Shown here piece by piece: positions 45,264 through 55,230 of a stretch of DNA of 64,000 bases (position 1 is the stretch's first letter; each line of letters begins with the position of its first letter). Source of the DNA: Chitinophagales bacterium (lineage in GTDB: Bacteria; Bacteroidota; Bacteroidia; Chitinophagales; UBA2359). The stretch lies in contig JAEUUX010000164.1 in the NCBI GenBank assembly GCA_016787295.1, positions 1 through 64,000 of the forward strand. The letters are read 5' to 3'. A program made the translations under genes and the position numbers. The notes under the pieces were generated by a model, which did not search any database, was not told the origin of the DNA, and saw nothing but the letters and a program-made list of their open reading frames with translations.

Positions 45264-47564
45264 TTACTCCAAAATCATTAACTTAGAAAACTCCAGCATA
45301 ATGCGTTTTTCGCCCAACACATCGAAGATAATAGTCGCAACACGCTTATCGCCGCGCCCATCTATAGCCTCCACCGCGCCGCGCCCAAACCGTTGATGAA
45401 TGACTGTCATACCTTCTGTTAATTTTGACAAGTTGGAGGGTTGAAAATTGGGTGGTGGTGTAATGATGGTGTTGTTATTGTTGTTGCTATGCAGTTTTTG
45501 TGTAGCAGCAATATTTTGCCTAATGCTATTGCCTGTGTCGGTAGCAACGAGGTTTTTGGTGGTAGCAAATTGGTGAACAGTAGTTGGTTTTCCGCCTCTA
45601 ATGTCCAAGTATTGTTGTTTGATTTCGCCCAAAAAACGGCTCGGTACGCTATCCTGTATGCTGCCAAAGCGGTTGCGGGCGCTGGCAAAGGAAAGCGTCA
45701 ACATTTTTTCGGCGCGGGTCACTGCCACATAAAACAACCGTCGCTCTTCTTCTATCTCTTGTTCGCTACGGGCTGCCATTTCGGACGGAAACAACTTTTC
45801 CTCCAAACCCACCACAAAAACACACACAAACTCCAAACCTTTGGCGTTGTGAATGGTGGTCAGGCGAACAGCGGGCGTATCGTTTTCGCTGCGGTCGGCA
45901 TCGGTCAGCAGCGAAACTTCCTGCAAATAAGCTCCCAAGCTATTGTCCAAATCGGCAGTAGCCAATTCTTTTCGGATATCGACAAAATCTTTGATAGAAG
46001 CCAACAACTCCATCACGTTTTCGTAGCGGCTAATTCCTTCCACCGTTTTATCGTTGTGCAACTCCTGCAACAAACCTGTTTGTTTGGCGACATAGCGCGC
46101 CGTTTCGTAGGCATCTATTTGCTGGGCGTGGTCGCTAAACAAGCGCATCATTTTGTAGAAACTATATACTGCCTCTTTGGTGTTGGTGGTGAGGCTTGTT
46201 TGTTTCACATTCGCCACCACTTCCCACAAACTACAGCTCGAAGTGCGGGCGGTAGCCGCTAATTTGTCGGTGGTTGTTTTGCCAATGCCGCGCGTCGGGT
46301 AGTTGATGATTCGGCGCAGGGCTTCCTCGTCGTTGGGGTTCACAATCAGGCGCAAATATGCCATAATGTCTTTCACCTCTTTTCGTTGATAAAAAGACAT
46401 GCCACCATAGACGCGATAAGGGATGTTGCGGCGGCGCAAAGCTTCTTCGAACAAGCGCGACTGCGAATTGGTGCGATACAAAATAGCAAAGTTGTCGTTT
46501 GGGTAGTGGTTGCGCAAGCGTTCCTCAAAAATAAGGTCTGCCACCAACTTAGCTTCTTCTATGTCGGACGAAGTGATGAGCAAGCGCGTTTTGTTGCCTG
46601 TTTCGTTTGATGTCCAAATTTGTTTGGCTATTTGGTTGGAATTAGCAGCAATTACCTCATTAGCTATTTGCACAATGTGTTGCGTAGAACGATAATTTTG
46701 CTCCAATTTAAAGGTTTTCATTTCGGGATAATCACGCTCAAAATTCAAGATATTTTGGATAGTTGCTCCACGAAAAGCGTAGATACTCTGTGCATCGTCG
46801 CCCACAATGCAAATATTGCGGTGTTGTTGTGCCAATAGTTTAACAATAGCATATTGTGCGGGATTGGTGTCTTGAAATTCGTCGATAAGCAGATATTTGA
46901 ATTTTTGTTGATACTTTGCCAAAACATCGGCATTTTTTGCCAAAAGAATATAAGTTTTAAGCAACAAATCATCAAAATCCATGGCTGCTGCCTGCAAACA
47001 ACGTTGAGCATATATGCGATATATATCAGCTATTTTGCCCAAACCTGCCGCCTCGTCGTTGCCTCGTACCTCCAAATGTTGGCTATAGGCTTGTGGGGTG
47101 AGTAAGTTATTTTTGGCTTGCGAAATACGGTTACTCACCACATTGGTTTTGTATTTATCCGTTGGTAGCTGTAGTTCTTTGATAATGGTTTCAATCATAC
47201 TTTTGGCATCTTCGGCATCATAAATCGAAAAGTTGGTCGGAAAACCAATTTTTTCGGCTTCGATACGCAAAATGCGGGCAAAAATGGCATGAAAAGTCCC
47301 CATCCACAACTGAGTTGTCAGTGCTGGGTCTGGAATAATGGTGGCGATACGCTGTTGCATTTCGCGCGCGGCTTTGTTTGTAAAAGTCAGCGCCAGAATT
47401 TGGTAAGGTTTGGCAACTGTATTGATGAGGTGTGCAATGCGGTAGATGAGTACGCGCGTTTTGCCCGACCCTGGTCCTGCTACTATCATCACAGCACCTT
47501 CGGTTTGTTCGACAGCTGCGCGCTGCACAGAATTTAGTTCGTCTAAATAAGTAGTTTGTGACAT
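45264..47564 (-). CDS. pcrA: ATP-dependent helicase PcrA/UvrD
   Basis: The start at ATG 47564 (MSQTTYLDELNSVQ) is the family start; the extension to 47639 is not conserved-looking. The 766-residue superfamily 1 helicase has Walker A AGPGSGKTRVL, DEFQDTNPAQY, QNYRST, VARLTTIHNAKGLEF-type motif V (LTTIHNAKGLEF) and VAVTRAEKML. A tudor-like tail follows (IHQRFGRGAVEAIDGRGD). It unwinds DNA in nucleotide-excision and mismatch repair. Minus-strand -7 box TACTTTTG at 47669-47676. Confidence 0.95.
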   Translation of the reverse strand: MSQTTYLDELNSVQRAAVEQTEGAVMIVAGPGSGKTRVLIYRIAHLINTVAKPYQILALTFTNKAAREMQQRIATIIPDPALTTQLWMGTFHAIFARILRIEAEKIGFPTNFSIYDAEDAKSMIETIIKELQLPTDKYKTNVVSNRISQAKNNLLTPQAYSQHLEVRGNDEAAGLGKIADIYRIYAQRCLQAAAMDFDDLLLKTYILLAKNADVLAKYQQKFKYLLIDEFQDTNPAQYAIVKLLAQQHRNICIVGDDAQSIYAFRGATIQNILNFERDYPEMKTFKLEQNYRSTQHIVQIANEVIAANSNQIAKQIWTSNETGNKTRLLITSSDIEEAKLVADLIFEERLRNHYPNDNFAILYRTNSQSRLFEEALRRRNIPYRVYGGMSFYQRKEVKDIMAYLRLIVNPNDEEALRRIINYPTRGIGKTTTDKLAATARTSSCSLWEVVANVKQTSLTTNTKEAVYSFYKMMRLFSDHAQQIDAYETARYVAKQTGLLQELHNDKTVEGISRYENVMELLASIKDFVDIRKELATADLDNSLGAYLQEVSLLTDADRSENDTPAVRLTTIHNAKGLEFVCVFVVGLEEKLFPSEMAARSEQEIEEERRLFYVAVTRAEKMLTLSFASARNRFGSIQDSVPSRFLGEIKQQYLDIRGGKPTTVHQFATTKNLVATDTGNSIRQNIAATQKLHSNNNNNTIITPPPNFQPSNLSKLTEGMTVIHQRFGRGAVEAIDGRGDKRVATIIFDVLGEKRIMLEFSKLMILE

Positions 47565-47750
47565 ATTGAGGTGTTGGTTCGTTACTGTTTGTTTATTTTT
47601 ATGACTCGAATAAAAAACAGTAGCTTTGCTATTGGTCAAACATTTTTGTTAAGACAGCTTTTGAAGGGCAAAAGTAGACAAAATTTAAAGATATTGGGGC
47701 GTTTGTGGCAAAATATAACTAAAAAAATGCTCATTCCTATATTTTTTGCT

Positions 47751-47758
47751 TACCTTTG
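47751..47758 (+). promoter_or_regulatory. Candidate -7 box of the M42 peptidase gene
   Basis: TACCTTTG, 35 bp before the chosen start at 47794, and inside the longer ORF; this supports the shorter start. Confidence 0.5.
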
Positions 47759-47793
47759 CAGCCGATTTTGTCAACAACTATTCTGTAAAAATA

Positions 47794-48885
47794 ATGGAGG
47801 AAACTTTAAATAATATCCTTACACCCGAAGCAGAGGCGTTTTTAGAAAACTACCTTAATACGCCTTCTCCCACAGGTTTTGAATGGAACGGTCAAAAAGC
47901 ATGGTTAGACTATCTACGACCCTACATCGACGAATATCGGGTAGACAATTATGGCACAACATACGGCATTATTAATCCCTCTGCCCCCTACAAAGTGGTG
48001 ATAGAAGCCCATGCCGACGAAATATCTTGGTTTGTTCACTATATCAGCGAAGATGGCTTTATTTATTTAATCCGTAATGGTTCGTCCGATGCCGCTATTG
48101 CTCCCTCCAAAAGAGTCAATATCCACACCCGCGACGGACGCACCGTGAAAGCTGTTTTTGGTTGGCCCGCCATGCACCTTCGCAAAGAAGAAATTACACC
48201 CAAAGTAGATAATTTGTTCTTAGATTGCGGCTGTAGCAACCGCGAGGAAGTCGAAAAATTGGGCATACATATCGGCTGCGTCGCAACGTATGAGGATAAA
48301 TTTATGATTCTCAACGACCGCTTCTATCTGGGTAGGGCTATTGACAACCGTATCGGAGGTTTTATGATAGCCCAAGTAGCTCGGTTGCTCAAAGAGCAAA
48401 ACATAAACCTTCCATACGGCTTATACATTGTCAATTCGGTACAAGAGGAAGTAGGTTTGCATGGTGCCGAAATGGTAGCACAAACCATCAAACCCAATAT
48501 CGCCTTAGTGACCGATGTGGGGCATGATACCAATACGCCTATGATTAACAAAATAAAAAATGGCGATTTCAAAGTGGGTTCAGGACCTGTTTTGGCGTAT
48601 GCTCCTTCGGTTCACAATAAATTGTTAGACCTTATTGTTGATACAGCTAATCAGCAGGAAATCAGGTTTCAGCGTGAAGCCAACTCCCGCACCACAGGCA
48701 CCGACACTGATGCCTTTGCCTATTCAAGTGGTGGTGTTGTTTCGGCACTTATTTCTTTACCTATGCGCTATATGCACACTACCGTAGAAATGGTACATAA
48801 AAGCGATGTGGAAAATGTTATTAAACTCATATACCATACACTATTGAACATCGAAGCAAACCACGATTTTAGGTATTTTAAATAG
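47794..48885 (+). CDS. M42-family metallo-aminopeptidase
   Basis: The start at ATG 47794 (MEETLNNILTPEA) is preferred because a promoter box lies just upstream of it, within the longer reading frame. The 363-residue protein has the metal and catalytic residues: EAHADE, GRAIDNRIGG, VQEEVG, TDVGHD and YMHTTVE. M42 enzymes form large complexes that trim peptides in the cytoplasm. A single gene with a terminator at 48977-49011. Confidence 0.93.
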   Translation: MEETLNNILTPEAEAFLENYLNTPSPTGFEWNGQKAWLDYLRPYIDEYRVDNYGTTYGIINPSAPYKVVIEAHADEISWFVHYISEDGFIYLIRNGSSDAAIAPSKRVNIHTRDGRTVKAVFGWPAMHLRKEEITPKVDNLFLDCGCSNREEVEKLGIHIGCVATYEDKFMILNDRFYLGRAIDNRIGGFMIAQVARLLKEQNINLPYGLYIVNSVQEEVGLHGAEMVAQTIKPNIALVTDVGHDTNTPMINKIKNGDFKVGSGPVLAYAPSVHNKLLDLIVDTANQQEIRFQREANSRTTGTDTDAFAYSSGGVVSALISLPMRYMHTTVEMVHKSDVENVIKLIYHTLLNIEANHDFRYFK

Positions 48886-48976
48886 TCAACTCAACAATTT
48901 AGCGCTTTCATCTTGGTTTTCTGCGATTTTTCTGATAAGACTCACCTTTCAATAGTTAATCCAAAATGAATACATT

Positions 48977-49011
48977 AAACCCTTCGACAGTTTGAAACCG
49001 TCGAAGGGTTT
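48977..49011 (+). terminator. Terminator of the M42 peptidase gene
   Basis: AAACCCTTCGAC pairs with GTCGAAGGGTTT through an inner stem GTTTGAAAC. Confidence 0.85.
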
Positions 49012-49169
49012 AGAATTACCGTTTTGATAGTACTAAATCATAAAAAGATGACCAAAAGTTTGTTAAAAATTAGGCATATACCTACTTTTGCTAAAAGTTT
49101 TCTATTTCACCAAGCCTGAACACCTTTATCATAATTTTTAGACCAAATCTATTCCAAATTGTACTATAT

Positions 49170-49772
49170 ATGCACCACCATCACCTTTTTGCGACCGACC
49201 CACGCCTACAGCAAGCCATAACACAAGTAAAACCCCTCGAAATCGGCGAAATAGGTACAGATATTTATGGTTCTTTGCTCAGAGCTATTGTTTTTCAACA
49301 ATTATCGGGCAAAGTGGCAGAAGTCATCTATGCTCGTTTTGTTGGTCTGTTTAATGAACAATATCCCGAAGCAACGACATTGGCGCAAATGCCCATAGAA
49401 ATGTTGCGAACAGTGGGTTTGTCGAATCAAAAAGCAAATTATGTCAAGAACATAGCTGCTTTTTCTTTGGAACAAAACCTACATTTCGATTACATTAACA
49501 GTCTATCAGACGAAGAATTGGTGCAATATTTGACCCAAATCAAGGGTGTAGGACGCTGGACTGTTGAAATGTTGTTGATATTTACTTTGCAACGTCCCGA
49601 TGTATTTCCTATATTAGATTTGGGGATACGCAATGCCATGATTCGCCTATATGAGGTGGAAGAGACAGGTAAAGCACAGCTACAGCGTCTGCACGAAATC
49701 GCTGCTGTTTGGCAACCGCACCGTACTTTGGCATGTCGCTATCTTTGGCGGTGGTATGATAGCATGAAATAA
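49170..49772 (+). CDS. DNA-3-methyladenine glycosylase, AlkA-like
   Basis: A 200-residue protein of the HhH-GPD superfamily with the hairpin IKGVGRWTVEMLLIF and the catalytic Asp in VFPILDLGIRN. The N-terminus has an unusual HHHH run. It excises alkylated bases. It lies 44 bp before cysE and could share a transcript. Confidence 0.9.
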   Translation: MHHHHLFATDPRLQQAITQVKPLEIGEIGTDIYGSLLRAIVFQQLSGKVAEVIYARFVGLFNEQYPEATTLAQMPIEMLRTVGLSNQKANYVKNIAAFSLEQNLHFDYINSLSDEELVQYLTQIKGVGRWTVEMLLIFTLQRPDVFPILDLGIRNAMIRLYEVEETGKAQLQRLHEIAAVWQPHRTLACRYLWRWYDSMK

Positions 49773-49816
49773 ACACTATACTTTTTCATCGGATTACCTC
49801 AAAAAAATGTACAAAA

Positions 49817-50665
49817 ATGATAAATAATTACCTCAACAATTGGTTGTTTGATTTGGCAGACCAACAAAAGAGTTTAATTAATTTGCCCTCAAAAGAAAAA
49901 GCACAGCATTTTATCGATCAATTAATTGCTTTTTTGTTTCCCATATCGGCAGACAAAGCCTGCCACCAGCGCCAACTTTCGGTGCAGCTCTACAACCTAC
50001 AAGCACAGCTGGCAGATATTTTGCTTCCCATAGAGCCAATATTACGGCAGCCGACTGCTACCTTTATTGTGGAACAGTATTTCAATACACTGCCATTGGT
50101 ATATAATAAACTACAACTCGATGCCCAAACTATTCTTGCCTTTGACCCTGCTGCCTATTCTTTGGCGGAGGTCATTTTGGCATATCCGGGGTTTTATGCC
50201 ATTGCTGTTTATCGGTTGGCACACGAATTGGTGTTGCTTGATGTGCCTATCATTCCGCGCCTTTTCTCGGAACATGCTCACAGCAAAACAGGTATAGATA
50301 TTCACCCCGGAGCCAGCATTGGCGAGGCTTTTTTTATTGACCATGGTACAGGTGTGGTTATTGGCGAAACAACACACATTGGCAAACAAGTTAAAATCTA
50401 TCAAGGTGTGACTTTGGGAGCTTTGAGTGTGCAAAAAGATTATGCCCAAACCAAACGACACCCAACTATTGAGGACAATGTGATTATTTATTCGGGAAGC
50501 ACCATTTTGGGGGGCAATACGGTGGTGGGGCATAGTAGCATCATCGGCGGCAACGTGTGGCTTACCGAAAGTGTACAGCCTTATTCGATGGTATACCACA
50601 AATCGGAGGTGCGCATCAGAAACAAAAATGTAGAAAATAATGTGCCAATCGATTTTGTGATATAA
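49817..50665 (+). CDS. cysE: Serine O-acetyltransferase
   Basis: A 282-residue CysE/EpsC-type enzyme with an N-terminal helical domain and a left-handed beta-helix (PGASIGEAFFIDHGTGVVIGETTHIG, VTLGALS, NVIIYSGSTILGGNTVVG). The catalytic His-containing motifs IHPGA and DHGTG are visible. It makes O-acetylserine for cysteine synthesis. The neighbours are an AlkA-like gene and tadA. Confidence 0.93.
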   Translation: MINNYLNNWLFDLADQQKSLINLPSKEKAQHFIDQLIAFLFPISADKACHQRQLSVQLYNLQAQLADILLPIEPILRQPTATFIVEQYFNTLPLVYNKLQLDAQTILAFDPAAYSLAEVILAYPGFYAIAVYRLAHELVLLDVPIIPRLFSEHAHSKTGIDIHPGASIGEAFFIDHGTGVVIGETTHIGKQVKIYQGVTLGALSVQKDYAQTKRHPTIEDNVIIYSGSTILGGNTVVGHSSIIGGNVWLTESVQPYSMVYHKSEVRIRNKNVENNVPIDFVI

Positions 50666-50803
50666 AATAAACGAGTGTTGGTTGGTAAAATAATGCTCCG
50701 CTAAATAGTAAAGCCGCATTTTTTCATATTTCTATGCAACATGGGTAGAAATTTACCACATTTTGCCATAATCACAAAAAATACCATTTATCTAATCATA
50801 TCC

Positions 50804-51238
50804 ATGTTTACGCACGAATACTTTATGCGCCAAGCCCTACAGCAAGCGCAAATAGCTTTTCAAAACAACGAAGTGCCAATTGGTGCGGTGGTGGTGTGTG
50901 GCGATACCATTGTTGCAAAAGCCCACAACCAAACCGAACTTTTGCAAGATGTAACGGCTCATGCCGAAATTTTGGCAATTACCGCAGCCACACAACATAT
51001 CGGAGCCAAATACCTACCCAACTGCAAGTTGTATGTCACACTTGAGCCTTGCGTTATGTGTAGCGGTGCCGCTTTTTGGGCGCAGTTAGGTGAACTAATT
51101 TTTGGAGCCAGCGACCCCAAACGTGGCTTTTCAGTTCTTGCACCTGCTGCTTTGCACCCCAAAACGATGGTAACACGCGGCATTTTAGCCGAAGAATGTG
51201 GCGCATTAGTAAAACAATTCTTTTTGAATAAGCGCTAA
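50804..51238 (+). CDS. tadA: tRNA-specific adenosine deaminase TadA
   Basis: The start at ATG 50804 (MFTHEYFMRQALQQAQ) is the family start; the extension to 50741 adds a non-conserved peptide. The 144-residue deaminase has the zinc site His53-Ala-Glu55 (TAHAEILAI) and Pro82-Cys83..Cys86 (EPCVMCSGA). TadA makes inosine at the wobble position of tRNA-Arg. Stand-alone start 62 bp before recR. Confidence 0.9.
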   Translation: MFTHEYFMRQALQQAQIAFQNNEVPIGAVVVCGDTIVAKAHNQTELLQDVTAHAEILAITAATQHIGAKYLPNCKLYVTLEPCVMCSGAAFWAQLGELIFGASDPKRGFSVLAPAALHPKTMVTRGILAEECGALVKQFFLNKR

Positions 51239-51299
51239 ACAAATACCCTCACTGGCTCGCAATACAAAAAATACCTGAAAAAAACCTATCTATCCCAAC

Positions 51300-51926
51300 A
51301 TGAATTTTCCCTCTAAATTAGTAGAAGATGCTGTTAATGAATTTGCTAAGTTGCCCGGTATTGGCAAAAAGACAGCACTTCGTTTGGCGCTCTACCTCCT
51401 CTCCCAACCTGCCGACAATACCCAAAATTTCACTACTGCCGTTAGTCGTATGCGCAGCGATATTCGGTTTTGCGACAATTGTCACAATATTGCTGATGGA
51501 GATTTGTGTGGTATTTGTAGCAATGCTTTGCGTGACCACAGCACAGTTTGTGTTGTCGAAAACCTGCGCGATGTTATTGCCATAGAAAATACAGAACAGT
51601 ATCGCGGTGTGTTTCATGTCTTGGGTGGTGTTATTTCGCCCATAGATGGCATTGGTCCCGAACAATTGCGCATAGATAGTTTGTTAGAAAAAGTGAAGCA
51701 AGGCACGGTCAAAGAAATTATTATGGCAATTAGTCCCACAATGGAGGGCGACACGACCATTTTCTATATTTCTCGCAAATTACAAGAGTTTAATCAATCC
51801 ATAAAAATTACAAGTATCGCGCGCGGCGTGGCTTTCGGCAACGAATTGGAATATGTTGACGAACTCACTTTGGCTCGGTCTATTGCCTCGCGCCTGCCCT
51901 ACGAAAGTTATATGACTGCCAAATAA
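51300..51926 (+). CDS. recR: Recombination mediator RecR
   Basis: A 208-residue RecR with helix-hairpin-helix KLPGIGKKTALRLALYLL, zinc finger CDNCHNIADGDLCGIC, and the Toprim domain (VCVVENLRDVIAIE..GVFHVLGG). RecR works with RecO to load RecA on gaps. The stop is 10 bp before repeat element E, which is in the same orientation. Confidence 0.95.
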   Translation: MNFPSKLVEDAVNEFAKLPGIGKKTALRLALYLLSQPADNTQNFTTAVSRMRSDIRFCDNCHNIADGDLCGICSNALRDHSTVCVVENLRDVIAIENTEQYRGVFHVLGGVISPIDGIGPEQLRIDSLLEKVKQGTVKEIIMAISPTMEGDTTIFYISRKLQEFNQSIKITSIARGVAFGNELEYVDELTLARSIASRLPYESYMTAK

Positions 51927-51936
51927 ATCCTACTAT

Positions 51937-52161
51937 TGTTTCATTTTAACTATTTTGTCGGAAAAAAGCTGTTTTTGCTATAAAAAATAAGGATATATTT
52001 GTTCGAATGGCGAAGCGCGTTAGGGATACGGAGGGTGGCGTTAGCCAGTGCGTAGCTTGCGAAGCACCGTAGCGGCAGCGAAGCCCGTAGCAGCCCGACC
52101 CGCAGGGAAACGCCCAAAAAATCAATGTATTATTATCGGACTATTTAGTCAAAATGGAACA
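51937..52161 (+). mobile_element. MITE-like element, copy E (225 bp)
   Basis: Left end TGTTTCATTTT, right end AAAATGGAACA; the 26-bp ends match in about 20 positions. Flanking duplication CTAT is perfect (51933-51936 and 52162-52165). The core at 52004-52115 differs from copies A and C in the middle (TACGG against TGCGG, and a rearranged stem with GCTTGC). The element starts 10 bp after the recR stop and ends 6 bp before the protease stop codon. Confidence 0.88.
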
Positions 52162-52167
52162 CTATAG

Positions 52168-53412
52168 CTATTCTGCCAAAAAGACAGGACATTCGCCACT
52201 TTTTTTGGTGGCAAGTGTAAAAGTTTTGTCTGGTTGTGCATATATACGTCCGCTACCATTGCAATTGACCACATAGTTCCAATCACCAAACCATGTTTCC
52301 CAGCCGCGATAGGTGCTTCGGCAATAGTGAATTTCGTAGTTATACCAGCCTTCTGTGGGTAGATTCCACACGGCGGTTATGCGTTGTTGGTTTTGGTTGA
52401 GGTTGAATCGTTTTTGTTCGCCATTGATTTCTATCAAAACAGTCTCGTTAATTTGTTCATCGCCCAAAATATCCATGACTTTTATCTGCACATTACTTGC
52501 CACAGGTGTTGGCTTGGGTGCGGGTGGTTGCGAGTTAGGTGGTTTGGGAGACGCGCCACTTACTTTGGCATCGACCCACATTGCACTCATGCCAATCTGA
52601 CAGCTTTTGTATTCTATGTATGCATAACCATTGTCGCCCCACCACGTTCCCCATGAGTTTTTGACTAACCATGCTTGTTTGCTATCGTCCCAGCCAATAA
52701 TGACAACTGCATGATTGGGCATAACATTGTTTCGTTCCAAAAACACCCTGCCTCCGCGAAAAGCATAGAAATCGCGGCTTGCATACATCGATGAAACGAC
52801 CGCTCCGTGTGTGGTGATGGCTTTTTTAATGGCGGCAGTACTCGGAATAATGTTCCAGCGGCGTTCGGTAGCCACATAATCCCACTGTAGCATTTGATAA
52901 GAGGCAGCAGGATTGTCGCAACGCGCTTCATTGCCCGAATAAGGCAAAGCTGTTTCGCTTGGGATACCATTTTTGTTGTTCAACCAACGAAAAACAGCTT
53001 GTGGCGAACCACCTTCGCACGAACCTGCATCGGAACAATCAATGAAATACTGTTCCGATACATTAATATTGTTGTTGCCACCTTGCATAAGATAACTGCT
53101 CTCAAAAGCCGCCATAGCAGCAAATGCCCAACAAGCCCCACAATTGCCCTGCATCTTAACCGGTGTCACCTTGGCATAGTCGCGCAAATCAAAACGGCTA
53201 CTCGACGCATTACCCACTCCCAACAATGGTTCGTCTGTCGGTTCGGGTTGGTCATGGAAATAGCTTTTTAGCCAATTGCCCATTACTTGGTCTTGTTCCT
53301 CTGTTGGCGGAATAAAACCTGTCGGAATTTTGTCTTGAGCTATTATAATGGTATGAGAAAAAAATAAAAGTAGGAAGCAAAGCCATTGCTGCCCCATCAG
53401 TTTAGAAGTCAT
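52168..53412 (-). CDS. Secreted papain-like (C1A) cysteine protease
   Basis: A 414-residue protein with a signal peptide ending near IIIAQ and a pro-region. The active site is QGNCGACWAF with Gln88 and Cys94; NHAVVIIGWDD gives His and VKNSWGTWWG gives Asn. The mature enzyme begins near FDLRDYAKVTPVK. A C-terminal domain of about 110 residues (after a PKPPNSQPPAPKP linker) has paired Cys and beta strands and may bind substrate or surface; it is not a recognised T9SS sorting domain. Sits back to back with repeat copy E. Confidence 0.92.
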   Translation of the reverse strand: MTSKLMGQQWLCFLLLFFSHTIIIAQDKIPTGFIPPTEEQDQVMGNWLKSYFHDQPEPTDEPLLGVGNASSSRFDLRDYAKVTPVKMQGNCGACWAFAAMAAFESSYLMQGGNNNINVSEQYFIDCSDAGSCEGGSPQAVFRWLNNKNGIPSETALPYSGNEARCDNPAASYQMLQWDYVATERRWNIIPSTAAIKKAITTHGAVVSSMYASRDFYAFRGGRVFLERNNVMPNHAVVIIGWDDSKQAWLVKNSWGTWWGDNGYAYIEYKSCQIGMSAMWVDAKVSGASPKPPNSQPPAPKPTPVASNVQIKVMDILGDEQINETVLIEINGEQKRFNLNQNQQRITAVWNLPTEGWYNYEIHYCRSTYRGWETWFGDWNYVVNCNGSGRIYAQPDKTFTLATKKSGECPVFLAE

Positions 53413-53556
53413 TGGTGATAGTTTTTAAGTGGGTGATACAATAAAGTACTGTAAAAAAGCGGATAAAGAATTTACAAAAATAAAAATAATGACTGCATAA
53501 CGTTAGGTAGGTAAAAATTATTTTGTAACTACTCATTTTTTGTCAATAAGAATCAC

Positions 53557-53593
53557 AAAAACAGCAAATCAAACACTTGAATTCGCTGTTTTT
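53557..53593 (-). terminator. aat terminator
   Basis: AAAAACAGC pairs with GCTGTTTTT (9-bp stem) with a loop of 19 nt; A/T runs on both sides. It follows the aat stop on the minus strand. Confidence 0.65.
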
Positions 53594-53621
53594 CGTTTTT
53601 TTGCGAATAGACAAAAATACT

Positions 53622-54308
53622 TTATACTATTGTCCATTTGTCCGTTTCGGTTGTTTCTTGTTGGTTTTTGTATAATAGGCGCAAATACAATTCGCGGTCT
53701 ATATTCACTGCTCCCATCGATTCCAAATGGTCTGTTGTCACTTGGCAGTCGATGAGCCAATAATTTTTTTGTGTTAAATACTGCACTAAGCTAATGAATC
53801 CAAATTTGGAAGCATTGCTCACACGTGCAAACATACTTTCGCCAAAAAAACATTTTCCCAATGCCACACCATACAAACCACCGACCAAGGTTGCGTCTTG
53901 CCACACCTCAACGGAATGTGCGTAGCCTTCATGGTGTAGTTGTAGGTAAGCTTTTTGAAAAGTTTTGTTGAGCCACGTGCCTTGTTGTTCGGGACGTTTT
54001 TGGGTGGCGCAGGCTGCTATAACCGCTGCGAAATCGGTGTCGAAAGTGACCCGAAATTTTTGCTGATTGAAATAAGGGCGCATGCTTTTGCTAATTTTCA
54101 GGTCGTTGGGAAACAACACCATGCGCGGGTCGGGCGAAAACCAATGTATGTAGTGATAACGTGTAAACCAAGGAAAGACACCTTGTTGGTAAGCAGCAAT
54201 AATGGTAGTGGGGGATAGGTTGCCGCCTACTGCAAGTAAACCATCGGAGTTGGCAAAAGAAGGGTCAGGAAATTGTGTAATATCGGTTCGGTCGAGCCAA
54301 TAGACCAT
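53622..54308 (-). CDS. aat: Leucyl/phenylalanyl-tRNA--protein transferase
   Basis: The start at ATG 54308 (MVYWLDRTDITQFPDPS) is preferred over 54320. The 228-residue protein has FPWF, SPDPRMVLFPNDLKISKS, EGYAHSVEVW and GESMFARVSNASKFG, the family motifs. It adds Leu or Phe to N-terminal basic residues for the N-end rule (ClpS/ClpAP) pathway. Minus-strand -7 box TACCTTTG at 54393-54400. Confidence 0.95.
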   Translation of the reverse strand: MVYWLDRTDITQFPDPSFANSDGLLAVGGNLSPTTIIAAYQQGVFPWFTRYHYIHWFSPDPRMVLFPNDLKISKSMRPYFNQQKFRVTFDTDFAAVIAACATQKRPEQQGTWLNKTFQKAYLQLHHEGYAHSVEVWQDATLVGGLYGVALGKCFFGESMFARVSNASKFGFISLVQYLTQKNYWLIDCQVTTDHLESMGAVNIDRELYLRLLYKNQQETTETDKWTIV

Positions 54309-54516
54309 AACAAAGCACAAAAGGGTTTATGGAGAATTATTTGTATTGATAATGGAAATAACAAGAAAACAAAAAATTCTAAAGAATTTGCACAAAGGTA
54401 CGACTTTTTAGTATTTAACATAACACAATGACCCAAAATTATCCGTATTTGGTGTTATTTAAAGCCAATAAACTGCTCATTTTCAAGAATTATAAACATT
54501 TTTAACATAATTAACT

Positions 54517-54545
54517 TTTGGAGTGAAAAAACTTTTGTACCTTTG
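54517..54545 (+). promoter_or_regulatory. Promoter of the 54595 gene
   Basis: TTTG (54517-54520), 17-bp spacer, TACCTTTG (54538-54545), 49 bp before the start. Confidence 0.6.
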
Positions 54546-54594
54546 CAGTCGTTTTTTAACCATATTCTACAATCTAAAAAAATAAGCATTTATC

Positions 54595-55203
54595 ATGCAA
54601 TTCAAAAGTTTTTTGATAGCTTTGTTTGTTGTGGCAAGTTCCCTCGGTACCCAACAACTTAATGCCCAAACGGGTGACAAAAAAGCTCCAACAACCCTGC
54701 CAAACCCTTCTGCCAAACCTGCCGTATCAGACAAAACAAGAGAGGCATTGAACGAAAAATTGAAACAATCAGGTATGCCCTCCAGCAAAGCCGATGCAGC
54801 TACAGCCAAAATGAACGATGTTCGTGCGTCGCGTGCGGCAGCAGTAAACGGTGTAAGTGATGTGCAATTGGTAAAAGATGAACAAAAAATAACTGTTACA
54901 GGTTTCAAAACCGACTTTTTAGCACCTGCCACCGATGCAGAAGCACCTCGATTGTCTATTGTTTTGTATACAGACAAAGCCGAAAAATTGGGTAAAATCA
55001 ATTTTTACGACAGCAATGCCAAAGCTTTGAAAGACAAAAAAACACTTGACGACAAAGGCTCCGTAAACATGTCCTACAGCTTAGATATGTTCGATACTAT
55101 TCAACAATTTTTGAATACCTCTATGCGTGTATATGTGGTGGTGAGCAAAGAAGCTAAAACCGCTTATTTAACTTCTGATGTAGTGCCTACGCGTTCGCGT
55201 TAA
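54595..55203 (+). CDS. Secreted protein of unknown function
   Basis: A 202-residue protein with signal peptide ending near LNAQ. A Lys/Ala/Pro-rich linker (about 25-75) leads to a beta-rich domain (VQLVKDEQKITVTGF, LSIVLYTDKAEKLGKINFYD, MRVYVVVSKEAKTAYLTSDVV). No family recognised. Strong promoter and terminator mark it as a single gene. Confidence 0.7.
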   Translation: MQFKSFLIALFVVASSLGTQQLNAQTGDKKAPTTLPNPSAKPAVSDKTREALNEKLKQSGMPSSKADAATAKMNDVRASRAAAVNGVSDVQLVKDEQKITVTGFKTDFLAPATDAEAPRLSIVLYTDKAEKLGKINFYDSNAKALKDKKTLDDKGSVNMSYSLDMFDTIQQFLNTSMRVYVVVSKEAKTAYLTSDVVPTRSR

Positions 55204-55230
55204 GCAATTATCATTTGCTATATGTTGAGT

